NCBI GenBank assembly: GCA_963736525.1
Contig: CAVTPF010000011.1
Coordinates: 1 to 64,000, forward strand
From: Bog-473 sp963736525
Lineage (GTDB): Bacteria > Actinomycetota > Acidimicrobiia > Acidimicrobiales > RAAP-2
Direction of reading: 5' to 3'
Length of the DNA stretch: 64,000 nt
Shown: one piece after another, positions 41,843 to 50,810 of the stretch
Position numbering within the stretch: the first letter of the stretch is position 1
Layout: each line of letters starts with the position of its first letter
The notes under the pieces: model-generated
The model's input: the letters and a program-made list of their open reading frames with translations, nothing else
Told to the model about the DNA's origin: nothing
Database searches by the model: none
Made by a program: the position numbers and the translations under genes

Positions 41843-43528
41843 CTACTCAATCCCCAGCAGGTACGGGTAGAGGGGTTGGCCGCCCTGGTGCACCTCGAGT
41901 ACGACGTCGGGGAACTCTTCGGAGAGCCACTCCTCGATGCGCCTCGTGTCGGCGACGCGCGCCCCCTCCCCCTCAATGAGCGTGACCAGCTCGTGGCTCT
42001 CGTCGAGCAGGCGGCTCAGCAGGAGCCGGGTGCACACGACCGGATTGTCGGCGATCGCGACGACGCCGTCGCGCGAGACGCCGATGTAGTCGCCTTCGTG
42101 CACCTCGCCCGCATCGGTCAACGAGTCCCGCACCGCCCGGGTCACCTCGGCCGGCACGACCCGGGCCGCCGACTCGGTCATGGAGGCCACGTTCGCCTCG
42201 GCTCCGGCCGCAGGGTCGTAGGCGAGCAGGGCGGCGAACCCTTCGACGATGGAGCCGGTCGCCACCACCCGCACCGTCTTCTCGCTCAGGGCGTCGACCT
42301 GCTCGGCCACCGGCCGGATGTTCTTGTTGTTGGGCAGGATCACCACCTCGTCGGAGGGGACGGCCTCGACGGCCTTGACCAGGTCGGCGGTGGCGGGGTT
42401 CATCGTCTGCCCGCCCACCACCTGATGATGGACACCCAGGGAGCGGAAGATGCGCCCGATCCCGTCGCCCGAGACCACGGCCACGACGCCCGTCGTCGGC
42501 ACCGGGCCGACGCCCTCCATGCTGGGACCCGCCCCCGGCGAACCGGCGGCCTCGCGGACCCAGCGCTCCTCCTCCACCTGTTCCTCGAGGTCCGTCACCC
42601 GGATGCGCTCGGGTTTCCCGGCTTCCACGCCGGCCTCGATGGCGGCGCCGACGTCGTTCGTGTGGATGTGGCAGTTCCACAGGCCGTCACCGCCGACCAC
42701 CACGATGGAGTCGCCGATGCCCGCCCACACGTCCTTGAACGCCTCGATGGAGTCGTCGGGCGCGGACAGCAGGTACATCACCTCGTAGCGCAGGTCCCCG
42801 ATGGTGTGCTCCTCGCGACCGTTCCCGTTGCCATCGACCCCGCCGGCGGCCCAGCCCCCGTTCAGCGTAGAGAGATCGGGCGCCTCTATCCCGGAGGGCT
42901 CGGGGAGCGGCCGGCCATCGAGCACCAGCAGGAATGCATCGAGGAGGAGCAAGAAGCCGCTGCCGCCCGCGTCGACCACGCCCGCTTGGGCCAGGACGGG
43001 CAGCATCTCGGGCGTCCGGGCCAACGCGTCGGCCGCCTCAGTACGCGCGCTCTCGACGACGCCGACCAGGCCCGACCCCTGCTCCGCGCCCGCGGCGGCG
43101 GCCGAGGCCACGGTGAGGATGGTTCCTTCCACCGGACGCACGACCGCCCGGCGGGCCAGCTCGGACGCGTGGGCGAAAGAGTCGACCAGGAGCTCGGGTC
43201 TCACGCCGTCGTCCCCGGCGGACGCCATCCGCTCGCTCATTCCCCGCAGCAGCTGGGACAAGATGACGCCCGAGTTCCCGCGGGCCCCCATGAGCGACCC
43301 GTGCCCGATCGCCTTGCAGACCTCACCCAGACCGGCTCCCGCCTCCACCCCCTGGAGCTCGCCGACCACCGCCTCGAGGGTCAGCGCCATGTTCGTCCCC
43401 GTGTCTCCGTCGGGCACCGGGTAGACGTTCAGGCGGTTGATGTCGGTCTGGTGCAACCGCAGTGCGTCCCGGTAGCCCCCCATCACGGCGCGCAGGTCGT
43501 CGGCGCCCAGGGTCGCCGGGGAGGTCAT
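41843..43528 (-). CDS. DAK2-domain (YloV/FakA-type) fatty-acid-kinase-like protein
   Basis: 561 residues. DAK2 motifs: INRLNVYPVPDGDTGTNMAL (metal-binding aspartates) and GHGSLMGARGNSGVILSQLLRG, followed by a middle segment (DLRYEVMYLL) and a C-terminal DegV-related part ending in VLEVHQGGQPLYPYLLGIE. FakA phosphorylates fatty acids held by FakB; no fakB is in the window. It precedes recG as in many Gram-positive genomes and is divergent from rpmB. Confidence 0.9.
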   Translation of the reverse strand: MTSPATLGADDLRAVMGGYRDALRLHQTDINRLNVYPVPDGDTGTNMALTLEAVVGELQGVEAGAGLGEVCKAIGHGSLMGARGNSGVILSQLLRGMSERMASAGDDGVRPELLVDSFAHASELARRAVVRPVEGTILTVASAAAAGAEQGSGLVGVVESARTEAADALARTPEMLPVLAQAGVVDAGGSGFLLLLDAFLLVLDGRPLPEPSGIEAPDLSTLNGGWAAGGVDGNGNGREEHTIGDLRYEVMYLLSAPDDSIEAFKDVWAGIGDSIVVVGGDGLWNCHIHTNDVGAAIEAGVEAGKPERIRVTDLEEQVEEERWVREAAGSPGAGPSMEGVGPVPTTGVVAVVSGDGIGRIFRSLGVHHQVVGGQTMNPATADLVKAVEAVPSDEVVILPNNKNIRPVAEQVDALSEKTVRVVATGSIVEGFAALLAYDPAAGAEANVASMTESAARVVPAEVTRAVRDSLTDAGEVHEGDYIGVSRDGVVAIADNPVVCTRLLLSRLLDESHELVTLIEGEGARVADTRRIEEWLSEEFPDVVLEVHQGGQPLYPYLLGIE

Positions 43529-43609
43529 GGCAGGGGATGCTAACCTTTGCGCCGTTCGTGAAGGCCTGCGTGGTCCGTCGACCGCGGCCTCCCTCAGGAA
43601 GGTTCAGCC

Positions 43610-43828
43610 ATGGCATCTGTGTGCGACATCTGCGGCAAGAAGCCCTCGTTCGGCATGAACGTGAGCCACTCGCACCGGCGCACAAAGCGGCGGTGGAACC
43701 CCAACATCCAGCGGGTGCGGGCCGTCGTCGACGGGGCGCCCAAGCGGCTCAACGTCTGCACCTCGTGCATCCGGGCCGGCAAGGTGACGAAGCCAGTGCG
43801 CCGGACGCACGAGCACGCCCCCGGCTGA
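43610..43828 (+). CDS. rpmB: 50S ribosomal protein L28 (zinc-ribbon form)
   Basis: 72 residues from the ATG at 43610, preceded by AGGAAGG. It has CDIC, then VSHSHRRTKRRWNPNIQRVR, and CTSC, i.e. a four-Cys zinc form. L28 lies divergent from the DAK2-recG pair in many actinobacteria, as here. A short GCCGGC hairpin lies at 43841-43856, 13 bases after the stop codon. Confidence 0.95.
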   Translation: MASVCDICGKKPSFGMNVSHSHRRTKRRWNPNIQRVRAVVDGAPKRLNVCTSCIRAGKVTKPVRRTHEHAPG

Positions 43829-43871
43829 GCGCAGTCCCCAGCCGGCGGACGCCGGCGCAGCCTCGAGCAAA

Positions 43872-43940
43872 GCCCTCCGGTGAAACAAGGCCCTCCGGTG
43901 AAACAAGGCCCTCCGGTGAAACAAGGCCCTCCGGTGAAAG
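43872..43940. repeat. 18-bp tandem repeat, 3.8 copies, between rpmB and thiL
   Basis: The unit GCCCTCCGGTGAAACAAG repeats at 43872, 43890 and 43908 without mismatch, and the fourth copy at 43926 is cut after 14 bases. It lies in the gap between two converging genes, 9 bases before the thiL stop codon. No spacers, so not a CRISPR. Confidence 0.95.
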
Positions 43941-43948
43941 CGGACCGC

Positions 43949-44932
43949 TCACCCGATCTGGTGCTGCCAGCCCAACCTCCCGAGCGCTCGTTCTCCGAGG
44001 AGTCGCTCCGACGGATCGCTCGTGAGCGTGCCGATGCGAACGGGCGGGCGAAGGCCCCTGCCCACGAAGGCGTCATGCATATCGCCGGCTGAACCCTCGC
44101 CCACGGCGATGACGAGCTCGTAGTCCTCCCCGCCCCCCAGCGCCTCCTCCAGCGTCGCCCCCGGGGCCACCGGCACGTCGTCGAGGACGAACCCGACGCT
44201 GGAGGCGTCGGCCAGGCGGTGCAGGTCGAGGGCGAGGCCGTCGGAGACGTCGATCATGGCGCGCGCCCCCGCCCCGCGGGCCGCCGCACCCTCTCGGAGC
44301 CGGGCCACTGGCCGCCGGTAGGCCGCACCCGCCCCCGCCGCTCCCACCCCCGCAGCACCTCTTCCACCGCCGGCCCGCAGCTCCCGCAGCCCCGCCGCCG
44401 AGCCGCCGCACGGCCCGGTCACCAGCAGCGCGTCCCCCGGCAGCCCACCCGACCGTGACACCGCCGCGCCGGCCCCGCCCTCGACCGTCCCGAGGACGGT
44501 CACCGCCACCACCAGCTCCCCGGCCGACGACACGTCTCCTCCCACCACCGGACACCCGCTGGCCGCCGCCGCCTCGGCCACCCCCCCCATGACACCCACC
44601 GCCAGCTGGCCCTCGCCGGAGCCACGGGGGACGCACAGCGCCACCAGGGCGCCCAGCGGCGCGGCGCCCATGGCCGCGAGGTCGCTCAGCGCCCCCATCA
44701 GCGCCTTCCACCCCACGTCAGCGGGGCTGCAGAGCGACAGGTCGACGTGGATGCCCTCGACCACGCTGTCGACCGACACCACCACCGAGCCACCGCCCGG
44801 AACCCCCAGTACGGCGGCGTCGTCACGCAACCCGAACGCATCAATTCCGCTTCCGAGCCTGCCCCGAATAAGCTCAAGCACCTCGTCCTCACGGGCGAGG
44901 GGTGTGATGTGCCGAGGTTTGGGGGATCCCAC
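43949..44932 (-). CDS. thiL: Thiamine-monophosphate kinase
   Basis: 327 residues. ThiL motifs are present: DDAAVLGV, SVDSVVEGIHV, ALSDLAAMGAAP, VVGGDVSSAGELVVAVT, IDVSDGLALDL and GGGEDYELVIAVG. It makes thiamine diphosphate from the monophosphate. The central part (about 185-205) is a low-complexity Gly/Ala stretch. It is divergent from pckG, whose start is 62 bases away. Confidence 0.93.
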   Translation of the reverse strand: MGSPKPRHITPLAREDEVLELIRGRLGSGIDAFGLRDDAAVLGVPGGGSVVVSVDSVVEGIHVDLSLCSPADVGWKALMGALSDLAAMGAAPLGALVALCVPRGSGEGQLAVGVMGGVAEAAAASGCPVVGGDVSSAGELVVAVTVLGTVEGGAGAAVSRSGGLPGDALLVTGPCGGSAAGLRELRAGGGRGAAGVGAAGAGAAYRRPVARLREGAAARGAGARAMIDVSDGLALDLHRLADASSVGFVLDDVPVAPGATLEEALGGGEDYELVIAVGEGSAGDMHDAFVGRGLRPPVRIGTLTSDPSERLLGERALGRLGWQHQIG

Positions 44933-44994
44933 GGCACATGCCTAGCATTGGACCCCACCGAAATCGGTCGGACGAAGGAGCTGATCCCCGCAAA

Positions 44995-46788
44995 ATGGCG
45001 CCTACCAAGAACGCGAAACTCCTGGCCTGGGTTGAGGAAGTGGCAGCGTTGACCACGCCCGACCGCATCGAGTGGTGCGACGGCTCAGCCGACGAGTACG
45101 ACCGGCTGTGCCAGGACCTCGTCGACGCGGGGACGTTCACCCGCCTCAGCGACGCCAAGCGTCCCAACAGCTACTGGGCCCATTCGGACCCGGGGGACGT
45201 GGCCCGGGTGGAGGACCGGACCTTCATCTGCTCCGAGAAGGAGATCGACGCCGGCCCGACCAACAATTGGTGCGGCCCGCAGGAGATGCGCCGCACCCTC
45301 GACGGCCTCTTCAAGGGTGCCATGAAGGGCCGCACCATGTACGTGGTCCCCTTCTCCATGGGCCCGCTCGGCTCGGACATCGCCCACGTCGGCGTGCAGC
45401 TGACCGACTCGGCCTACGTCGCCGTCTCCATGAAGATCATGACCCGCATGGGGACCGGCGCCCTGGAGGTGCTGGGCGACGACGGCACCTTCGTGCCCTG
45501 CCTGCACTCGGTCGGCGCCCCGCTCGAGCCCGGCCAGGAGGACACCGCCTGGCCCTGCAACGCGGACAACAAGTACATCGTCCACTTCCCCGAGACCCGT
45601 GAAATCGTGTCGTTCGGCTCGGGCTACGGGGGCAACGCCCTTCTCGGCAAGAAGTGCTTCGCGCTGCGCATCGCCTCGGTCATGGCCCGCGACGCGGGAT
45701 GGATGGCCGAGCACATGCTCATCCTCAAGCTGACGTCCCCCGAGGGCGACACGCGCTACATCGCCGGCGCGTTCCCTTCGGCCTGCGGCAAGACGAACCT
45801 CGCCATGCTCATCCCGACGATCGAGGGATGGAAGGTCGAGACGATCGGGGACGACATCTGCTGGATGAAGTTCGGTGCCGACGGCCGCCTCTACGCCATC
45901 AACCCGGAAGCCGGGTTCTTCGGGGTCGCCCCGGGCACCAACACGCACACGAACCCCAACGCCATCCTCACCCTCGACGGCAACTGCGTCTTCACCAACA
46001 CGGCGCTGACCGACGACGGTGACATCTGGTGGGAGGGCATGACGGACGAGCCGCCGGCCCACATGACCGACTGGAAGGGCGAGGAGTGGACGCCCGCCAA
46101 GGGGACCACGGCGGCCCACCCGAACGCCCGCTTCACGGCCCCCGCCGCCCAGGACCCGGCCATCGCACCGGAGTGGGAGGACCCCAAGGGCGTCCCCATC
46201 AGCGCCATCCTGTTCGGCGGCCGGCGCGCCTCGGTCGTCCCCCTCGTGTTCCAGTCCCACGACTGGGAGCACGGCGTGTTCCTCGGCTCCATCATGGCGT
46301 CCGAGACCACGGCCGCCCAGGCCGGCGCGGTCGGCAACCTACGTCGCGATCCCTTCGCCATGCTGCCGTTCTGCGGCTACAACATGGCCGACTACTTCGC
46401 ACACTGGCTGCGCATCGGCGCGGAAGCGCCCGACCCCGGCGCCCTACCCAAGCTCTTCTACGTCAACTGGTTCCGCAAGGACGCCGACGGCAAGTTCCTC
46501 TGGCCGGGGTACGGCGAGAACTCACGGGTGCTCGAGTGGATCTTCCACCGGGTCACCGACCGGGCCGACGGCGTCGACACGCCCATCGGGGTCCTCCCGA
46601 CCCTCGATGCCATCGACACCGAGGGGCTCGACGTCACGCCCGAGCACATGGCAGAGCTGCTGCGGGTCGACATAGAGGGTTGGCGCGCCGAGGTGCCGCT
46701 CGTCAAGGAGTACTACTCCCAATTCGGCGACCGGCTCCCGCCTGCGCTCTTCGAGCAGGTCGACACGCTCGAGAAGCGCCTGGGCTGA
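44995..46788 (+). CDS. pckG: Phosphoenolpyruvate carboxykinase (GTP)
   Basis: 597 residues from the ATG at 44995 (an ATG at 44938 is in frame but the extra residues are not conserved). The kinase-1 motif FPSACGKTNLAM lies near 260, with the GDDICWMK metal site, PEAGFFGVAPGTN and the hypervariable SSNP-like loop region. It converts oxaloacetate to PEP with GTP, and is the gluconeogenic entry enzyme of actinobacteria. It stands alone on the plus strand. Confidence 0.95.
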   Translation: MAPTKNAKLLAWVEEVAALTTPDRIEWCDGSADEYDRLCQDLVDAGTFTRLSDAKRPNSYWAHSDPGDVARVEDRTFICSEKEIDAGPTNNWCGPQEMRRTLDGLFKGAMKGRTMYVVPFSMGPLGSDIAHVGVQLTDSAYVAVSMKIMTRMGTGALEVLGDDGTFVPCLHSVGAPLEPGQEDTAWPCNADNKYIVHFPETREIVSFGSGYGGNALLGKKCFALRIASVMARDAGWMAEHMLILKLTSPEGDTRYIAGAFPSACGKTNLAMLIPTIEGWKVETIGDDICWMKFGADGRLYAINPEAGFFGVAPGTNTHTNPNAILTLDGNCVFTNTALTDDGDIWWEGMTDEPPAHMTDWKGEEWTPAKGTTAAHPNARFTAPAAQDPAIAPEWEDPKGVPISAILFGGRRASVVPLVFQSHDWEHGVFLGSIMASETTAAQAGAVGNLRRDPFAMLPFCGYNMADYFAHWLRIGAEAPDPGALPKLFYVNWFRKDADGKFLWPGYGENSRVLEWIFHRVTDRADGVDTPIGVLPTLDAIDTEGLDVTPEHMAELLRVDIEGWRAEVPLVKEYYSQFGDRLPPALFEQVDTLEKRLG

Positions 46789-46844
46789 GCCTGAGCCCGG
46801 CGTCGGCCATCCGGCTTCAGCTGGTTCCCGCCGGTTCACGCCGT

Positions 46845-48209
46845 TCAGCCTCCCGCTTCCCCGACCTCGCCCAGATTCCGGTAGTCGCGCCGCACCAGGC
46901 GCGGCGCGTGCGCCGCCCGCCGGCCCGACACGTACGAGAGCCCGCCCAGCGCGGCCAGCACCGCCATGGTCGCGTCGCCCTGCGGCAGCGTGAACACGAT
47001 GATGAGGGGGATCAGCGAGCCGACCACCCAGACCAGCTGCTGGCGCATCCCGAAGCGCGCGAAGGCCCTCCCCTGGGCCGACAAAGGGATGTAGCGCTGC
47101 GTCATGGCGTCGAAGGAGGGCTGGGCCACCGCCCCGCACAGGCCGACCATGAAGGCGAGCACGACCTGCGCCAGCAGCGTGCCCCACACCGCGCACCCCG
47201 CGGCCGTGATGGCGATGAGCCACAGGGAGCACAGCAGCAGCTGTTGCTCGGTCATCCGCTTGCGCAGGCGCCCGACGAGGACGAGCCCGACGATGGCCCC
47301 GGCGCCGCTGCCCGCCAGGACGAGGCCGTACCAGTAGAGACCCACGCCGTGCATGCGGCGCAGACCGAAGGCCAGCATGAAGGTCATGAAACCGGTCAGG
47401 CCGCGCACGATGCACATGGCGGTCAGCCCGAGCATCACCTCGGGATTGGCGATCGGCTGCAACCGCAACAAGTCCTGCTCGCGCGCCAGCGCGTCGCCCG
47501 GCTGCCCGTACTCGCGCACCCGGGTCGACTCGTCGGTCCACAGCCGCTCCGCCCGGCGGCTCGTGAGCACCGGCAACCGAGCACCCGCGATGGCGGCGCC
47601 GACGAACACGATGGTGGCGAAGACGAGCACGGCCGGCGAGCCCGCGATCTTGTAGAGGATCACGGCCGGTATCGATGCGAGGAAGCCGGCCAGGGTGCCG
47701 AGGAGCGTCAGTCGCGCGTTGAGCGTGGCGTAGCCGGCCTGTTCGGTCTCCGAGTCCGAACCTTCCAGCGCGGCCATCTCGGGCACCAGAGCGCCCTTGG
47801 TCACCAGATACAGCTTCTGGCACACGAGCACGAGGAAGGCGAGTGGGAAGAGCAGGAGGCTGTGGATGTGGGTGGCCATCAGGGGGCAGAGCACCGCCTG
47901 CCCGATGGCGGACGTGACCACCATGAGGCGGCGCGCCCCGCGGCTGCGGTCGATGAGCGGCCCGAGCAGAGGCGAGACGATGGCGAAGGGGGCCAGCGTG
48001 AAGAGCAGGTACAGCAGGATCTTGTGGTCAGCTGCGTCGGGCGAGATGGAGAAGAACAGCGAGCCCGCCAGCGAGATCGTGACGACCGTTCCGCCGCCGA
48101 GCATCGCCGATTGCAGGAGGGACAGGCGTCCGATCGGATGGGACTGGTCGAACAGGTCCTTCTGGGCCTGGCGCGCCATGTCCTTGAACTGCTCGATCTT
48201 CGGCGCCAT
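46845..48209 (-). CDS. MFS-type transporter
   Basis: 454 residues from the ATG at 48209 (GTG at 48215 also possible). It starts with a cytoplasmic amphipathic helix (IEQFKDMARQAQKDLFDQS) and then has about 11-12 hydrophobic helices; the LLGPLIDRSRGARRLM loop is the MFS motif A position. A charged linker near 240-270 separates the two halves. Substrate unknown. It diverges from the AsnC-domain gene, whose GTG is only 27 bases away, so the two share a promoter region. Confidence 0.8.
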   Translation of the reverse strand: MAPKIEQFKDMARQAQKDLFDQSHPIGRLSLLQSAMLGGGTVVTISLAGSLFFSISPDAADHKILLYLLFTLAPFAIVSPLLGPLIDRSRGARRLMVVTSAIGQAVLCPLMATHIHSLLLFPLAFLVLVCQKLYLVTKGALVPEMAALEGSDSETEQAGYATLNARLTLLGTLAGFLASIPAVILYKIAGSPAVLVFATIVFVGAAIAGARLPVLTSRRAERLWTDESTRVREYGQPGDALAREQDLLRLQPIANPEVMLGLTAMCIVRGLTGFMTFMLAFGLRRMHGVGLYWYGLVLAGSGAGAIVGLVLVGRLRKRMTEQQLLLCSLWLIAITAAGCAVWGTLLAQVVLAFMVGLCGAVAQPSFDAMTQRYIPLSAQGRAFARFGMRQQLVWVVGSLIPLIIVFTLPQGDATMAVLAALGGLSYVSGRRAAHAPRLVRRDYRNLGEVGEAGG

Positions 48210-48236
48210 CGCCACCACGCCAATGTACGGTGTGCC

Positions 48237-48473
48237 GTGACCGTCCACGCGTACGTGCTGGTCCAAACCGACGTTGGCAAGGCCGCGCAGGTGGCGCAGC
48301 AGGTCAACGCCATCAGGGGCGTCGTCGTGGCCGAAGGTGTGACCGGGCCCTACGACGTCATCGCCACCGTGGAAGCGCCGACCATGAACGATCTCGGGCG
48401 CATGGTGGTGCGGGACATCCAGCAGATCGAGGGCATCACCCGCACCATCACGTGCCCCGTGGTCAAGATCTGA
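48237..48473 (+). CDS. Stand-alone Lrp/AsnC ligand-binding (RAM) domain protein
   Basis: 78 residues from a GTG: VHAYVLVQTDVGKAAQVAQQ, VVAEGVTGPYDVIATVEAP and DIQQIEGITRTIT are the strands and helices of the RAM domain. The helix-turn-helix of Lrp proteins is missing, so it cannot bind DNA alone. Family members form amino-acid-sensing oligomers. The gene diverges closely from the MFS transporter, which suggests a functional pair. Confidence 0.85.
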   Translation: MTVHAYVLVQTDVGKAAQVAQQVNAIRGVVVAEGVTGPYDVIATVEAPTMNDLGRMVVRDIQQIEGITRTITCPVVKI

Positions 48474-48520
48474 GGAACCGTCGCACCAACGCGGCGTGGC
48501 TGCGGCGTGGCGTGGCGTGG

Positions 48521-49699
48521 CTAGCTCAGGGCGCCCGACTCTCGCAGCTTGGCCACGACGTCCTCGTCCACGCCCCACTCCACGAGCCCCGACACCGTGT
48601 CGGCGCCCGGCGGGGACGGGGGACGGGAGATGCTCGACGGGGTGCGCGAGAACCGCGGCGCCGGCGCCGGCTGCACCGCGCCGTCGACTTCCACGAAGGT
48701 CGAGCGGGCGGCATTGTGCGGGTGCCGGTGCGCCTCCCACGGCGAGAGCACCGGTGCCACGCAGGCGTCGGAGCCGTCGAACACCGCCGTCCACTCGTCC
48801 CGCGTCTTCGTCCGGAACACGGCGGCAAAGCGCTCCTTCATGGCCGGCCAGTCCTCCCGCGACATCTGGTGCGGCAGCGATTCGTCCTCCGCCAGTCCCA
48901 GCCGCTCGATCAGTGCCGCGTAGAACTGTGACTCGATGCCGCCCACGGCCATCCACTGCCCGTCCGACGTCTCGTAGACCTCGTAGAAGGGCGCGCCGGT
49001 GTCGAGCATGTTGGCGCCACGCTGCTCGTTCCACAGGCCGTTGCGGTGGAACGCATGGATCATCGTCATCAGTGACGCCGCGCCGTCCACCATGGCGGCG
49101 TCGACGACCTGCCCCTCCCCCGACCGTGCGGCTTCGAGCAGGGCGGCCACCACGCCGAACGCCAGCAGCATGCCGCCGCCCCCGAAGTCGCCCACCAGGT
49201 TCAGCGGGGGCACCGGCGCGGAATCGGCGCGACCCAACGACCACAGCGCGCCGCCGATCGCGATGTAGTCGATGTCGTGTCCGGCCATGGACGCCATCGG
49301 CCCGTCCTGGCCCCACCCGGTCATCCGGCCGTAGACCAGGCGACGGTTCCGGGCGAAGCACGCGTCGGGCCCCACCCCGAGCCGCTCGGCCACGCCGGGC
49401 CGGAACCCCTCGATGAGCCCGTCGGCGTGCTCGACGAGACCCAGCACCAGCTCGACCGCATCGGGGTTCTTGAGGTCGATCCCCACCGACGGGCGTGAGC
49501 GGTTCAACAGGTCCCAGTACGAGCCGGCGCCGGAGGCGCGGAACTCCGCTCCCCGCTCGACGGCGCCCGGGGCCGCCCGCTCGAGCCGCAGGACCTGGGC
49601 GCCGGCGTCGGCCAGCATCATGCACGTGTAGGGCGCCGGCCCGATACCCGCCAGCTCAATGATCTTGATCCCGTTCAGCGGCCCACTGCGGTCGGACAT
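48521..49699 (-). CDS. Alpha-methylacyl-CoA racemase (CaiB/BaiF family III CoA transferase)
   Basis: 392 residues from the ATG at 49699. The racemase residues match those of the mycobacterial enzyme: His141 (AGHDIDYIA), Asp171 (GDFGGGGMLLAF) and the Glu in AVGGIESQFY. That points to racemase, not transferase. It epimerises 2-methylacyl-CoA thioesters in branched lipid or sterol side-chain breakdown. Divergent from the galactokinase-like gene, 85 bases away. Confidence 0.88.
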   Translation of the reverse strand: MSDRSGPLNGIKIIELAGIGPAPYTCMMLADAGAQVLRLERAAPGAVERGAEFRASGAGSYWDLLNRSRPSVGIDLKNPDAVELVLGLVEHADGLIEGFRPGVAERLGVGPDACFARNRRLVYGRMTGWGQDGPMASMAGHDIDYIAIGGALWSLGRADSAPVPPLNLVGDFGGGGMLLAFGVVAALLEAARSGEGQVVDAAMVDGAASLMTMIHAFHRNGLWNEQRGANMLDTGAPFYEVYETSDGQWMAVGGIESQFYAALIERLGLAEDESLPHQMSREDWPAMKERFAAVFRTKTRDEWTAVFDGSDACVAPVLSPWEAHRHPHNAARSTFVEVDGAVQPAPAPRFSRTPSSISRPPSPPGADTVSGLVEWGVDEDVVAKLRESGALS

Positions 49700-49784
49700 C
49701 GCAGGATGGTGACCCGGGCAACCCGCGCCGGTCAAGCCGGCCGCCGCCGGTCGCGGCGGGTCGCCCTGGGTCAAGCTGGGGGAC

Positions 49785-50810
49785 GTGCCCACTGCTCGCG
49801 CCCCCGGACGCGTCACCATCATCGGCGACCACACCGACTACAACGGCGGGCTCTCGCTGCCGATGGCCATCGACCTGGCCACCGAGGTCGCCTTCACCCC
49901 CAAGCCGGGCAGCTTCTTGTTCGGGATCAACTCCGACCAGTTCCCCGGCGAGCCCCTCGAGATCGCCGCCGGCGCCGGCGCGCCGGTGCCCCCCCGAGCC
50001 CTCCTGGCGGCCGGGCTGCTCCGGCTGCAGCCACCACCGTCGTCGGGAGGGACCATCGAGGTGACCAGCAACCTCCCGGTCGGGGCCGGCCTCTCGTCGA
50101 GCGCAGCCTTCTCGGTGGCCCTCCTCCTCGCCCTGGGGCACGACCCCGACCCGCTGGCGCTCGCCCGTGCCTGCCAGGAGGCCGAGCGCGGCGCGGGGGT
50201 GCAGGTGGGCCTGCTCGACCCGCTCACCATCGCGGCCGCCCGGGCCGGGCACGCGCTCCGCATCGACTTCGCCACCCTGGAGCTCCGCCACGTGCCCGTG
50301 CCCGCCGAGGCGGCCTTCGTCGTCGTGCACAGCGAGACCCCGCGCCTCTTGACCACGACCCCGTACGCCACCCGGCGTGCCGAGTGCGAGCGGGCCGCCC
50401 ATGTCCTCGGCCGCCCCCTCGGCACCTGTGCGCTCGGCGACCTCAGCGGGCTCAGCGATCCGGTCCTGCGCCGACGGGCCCGCCACGTCGTGACGGAGTG
50501 CGCCCGGGTGCAGGAGGCCGAACGGCTCCTGGCCCGGGGCAACCTCAGCGGCCTGGGCGCGGTCATGACCGAAGGGCACCGCAGCCTCGCCGACGACTTC
50601 CGAGTCTCGCTCCCCGCCGTCGACGACCTGGTCGAGCACGTGCTCGCGCTGCCCGGTGTGCTCGGCGCCCGGATGACCGGCGGTGGCTTCGGCGGCTGCG
50701 TCGTCGCGTTGTGCCAGCCCGACTCACCCGCGCTGGACCCGTCAACCCACGCGCCGCGCCGGGCCTGGCGAGTCAGCCCGTCTGCCGGCGCAGCGCGTCT
50801 TGAGACGTAG
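49785..50810 (+). CDS. galK: Galactokinase-like GHMP kinase
   Basis: 341 residues from a GTG. GHMP motifs are in order: GRVTIIGDHTDYNGGLSLP (the galactokinase signature has E in place of D), the ATP loop LPVGAGLSSSAAFSVAL and the C-terminal TGGGFGGCVVAL. Length is shorter than E. coli GalK (382). Sugar phosphorylation is likely; without galT or galE nearby, the substrate could be another hexose. The stop overlaps the trpD 3' end by 38 bases, in opposite orientation. Confidence 0.8.
   Translation: MPTARAPGRVTIIGDHTDYNGGLSLPMAIDLATEVAFTPKPGSFLFGINSDQFPGEPLEIAAGAGAPVPPRALLAAGLLRLQPPPSSGGTIEVTSNLPVGAGLSSSAAFSVALLLALGHDPDPLALARACQEAERGAGVQVGLLDPLTIAAARAGHALRIDFATLELRHVPVPAEAAFVVVHSETPRLLTTTPYATRRAECERAAHVLGRPLGTCALGDLSGLSDPVLRRRARHVVTECARVQEAERLLARGNLSGLGAVMTEGHRSLADDFRVSLPAVDDLVEHVLALPGVLGARMTGGGFGGCVVALCQPDSPALDPSTHAPRRAWRVSPSAGAARLET

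Noticed and set aside
43872..43940. CRISPR array
   Set aside because: Units are directly tandem, 18 bp, with no spacers and no cas genes.
46029..48473. 814-codon plus-strand open frame
   Set aside because: Composed of antisense of pckG and the MFS gene with Arg/His/Pro/Gly-rich noise; only its last 78 codons, the RAM-domain protein from 48237, are real.
46845..49625. 926-codon minus-strand open frame
   Set aside because: Only the part from 48209 downwards is a protein (MFS). The rest is another frame of the racemase and intergenic DNA.
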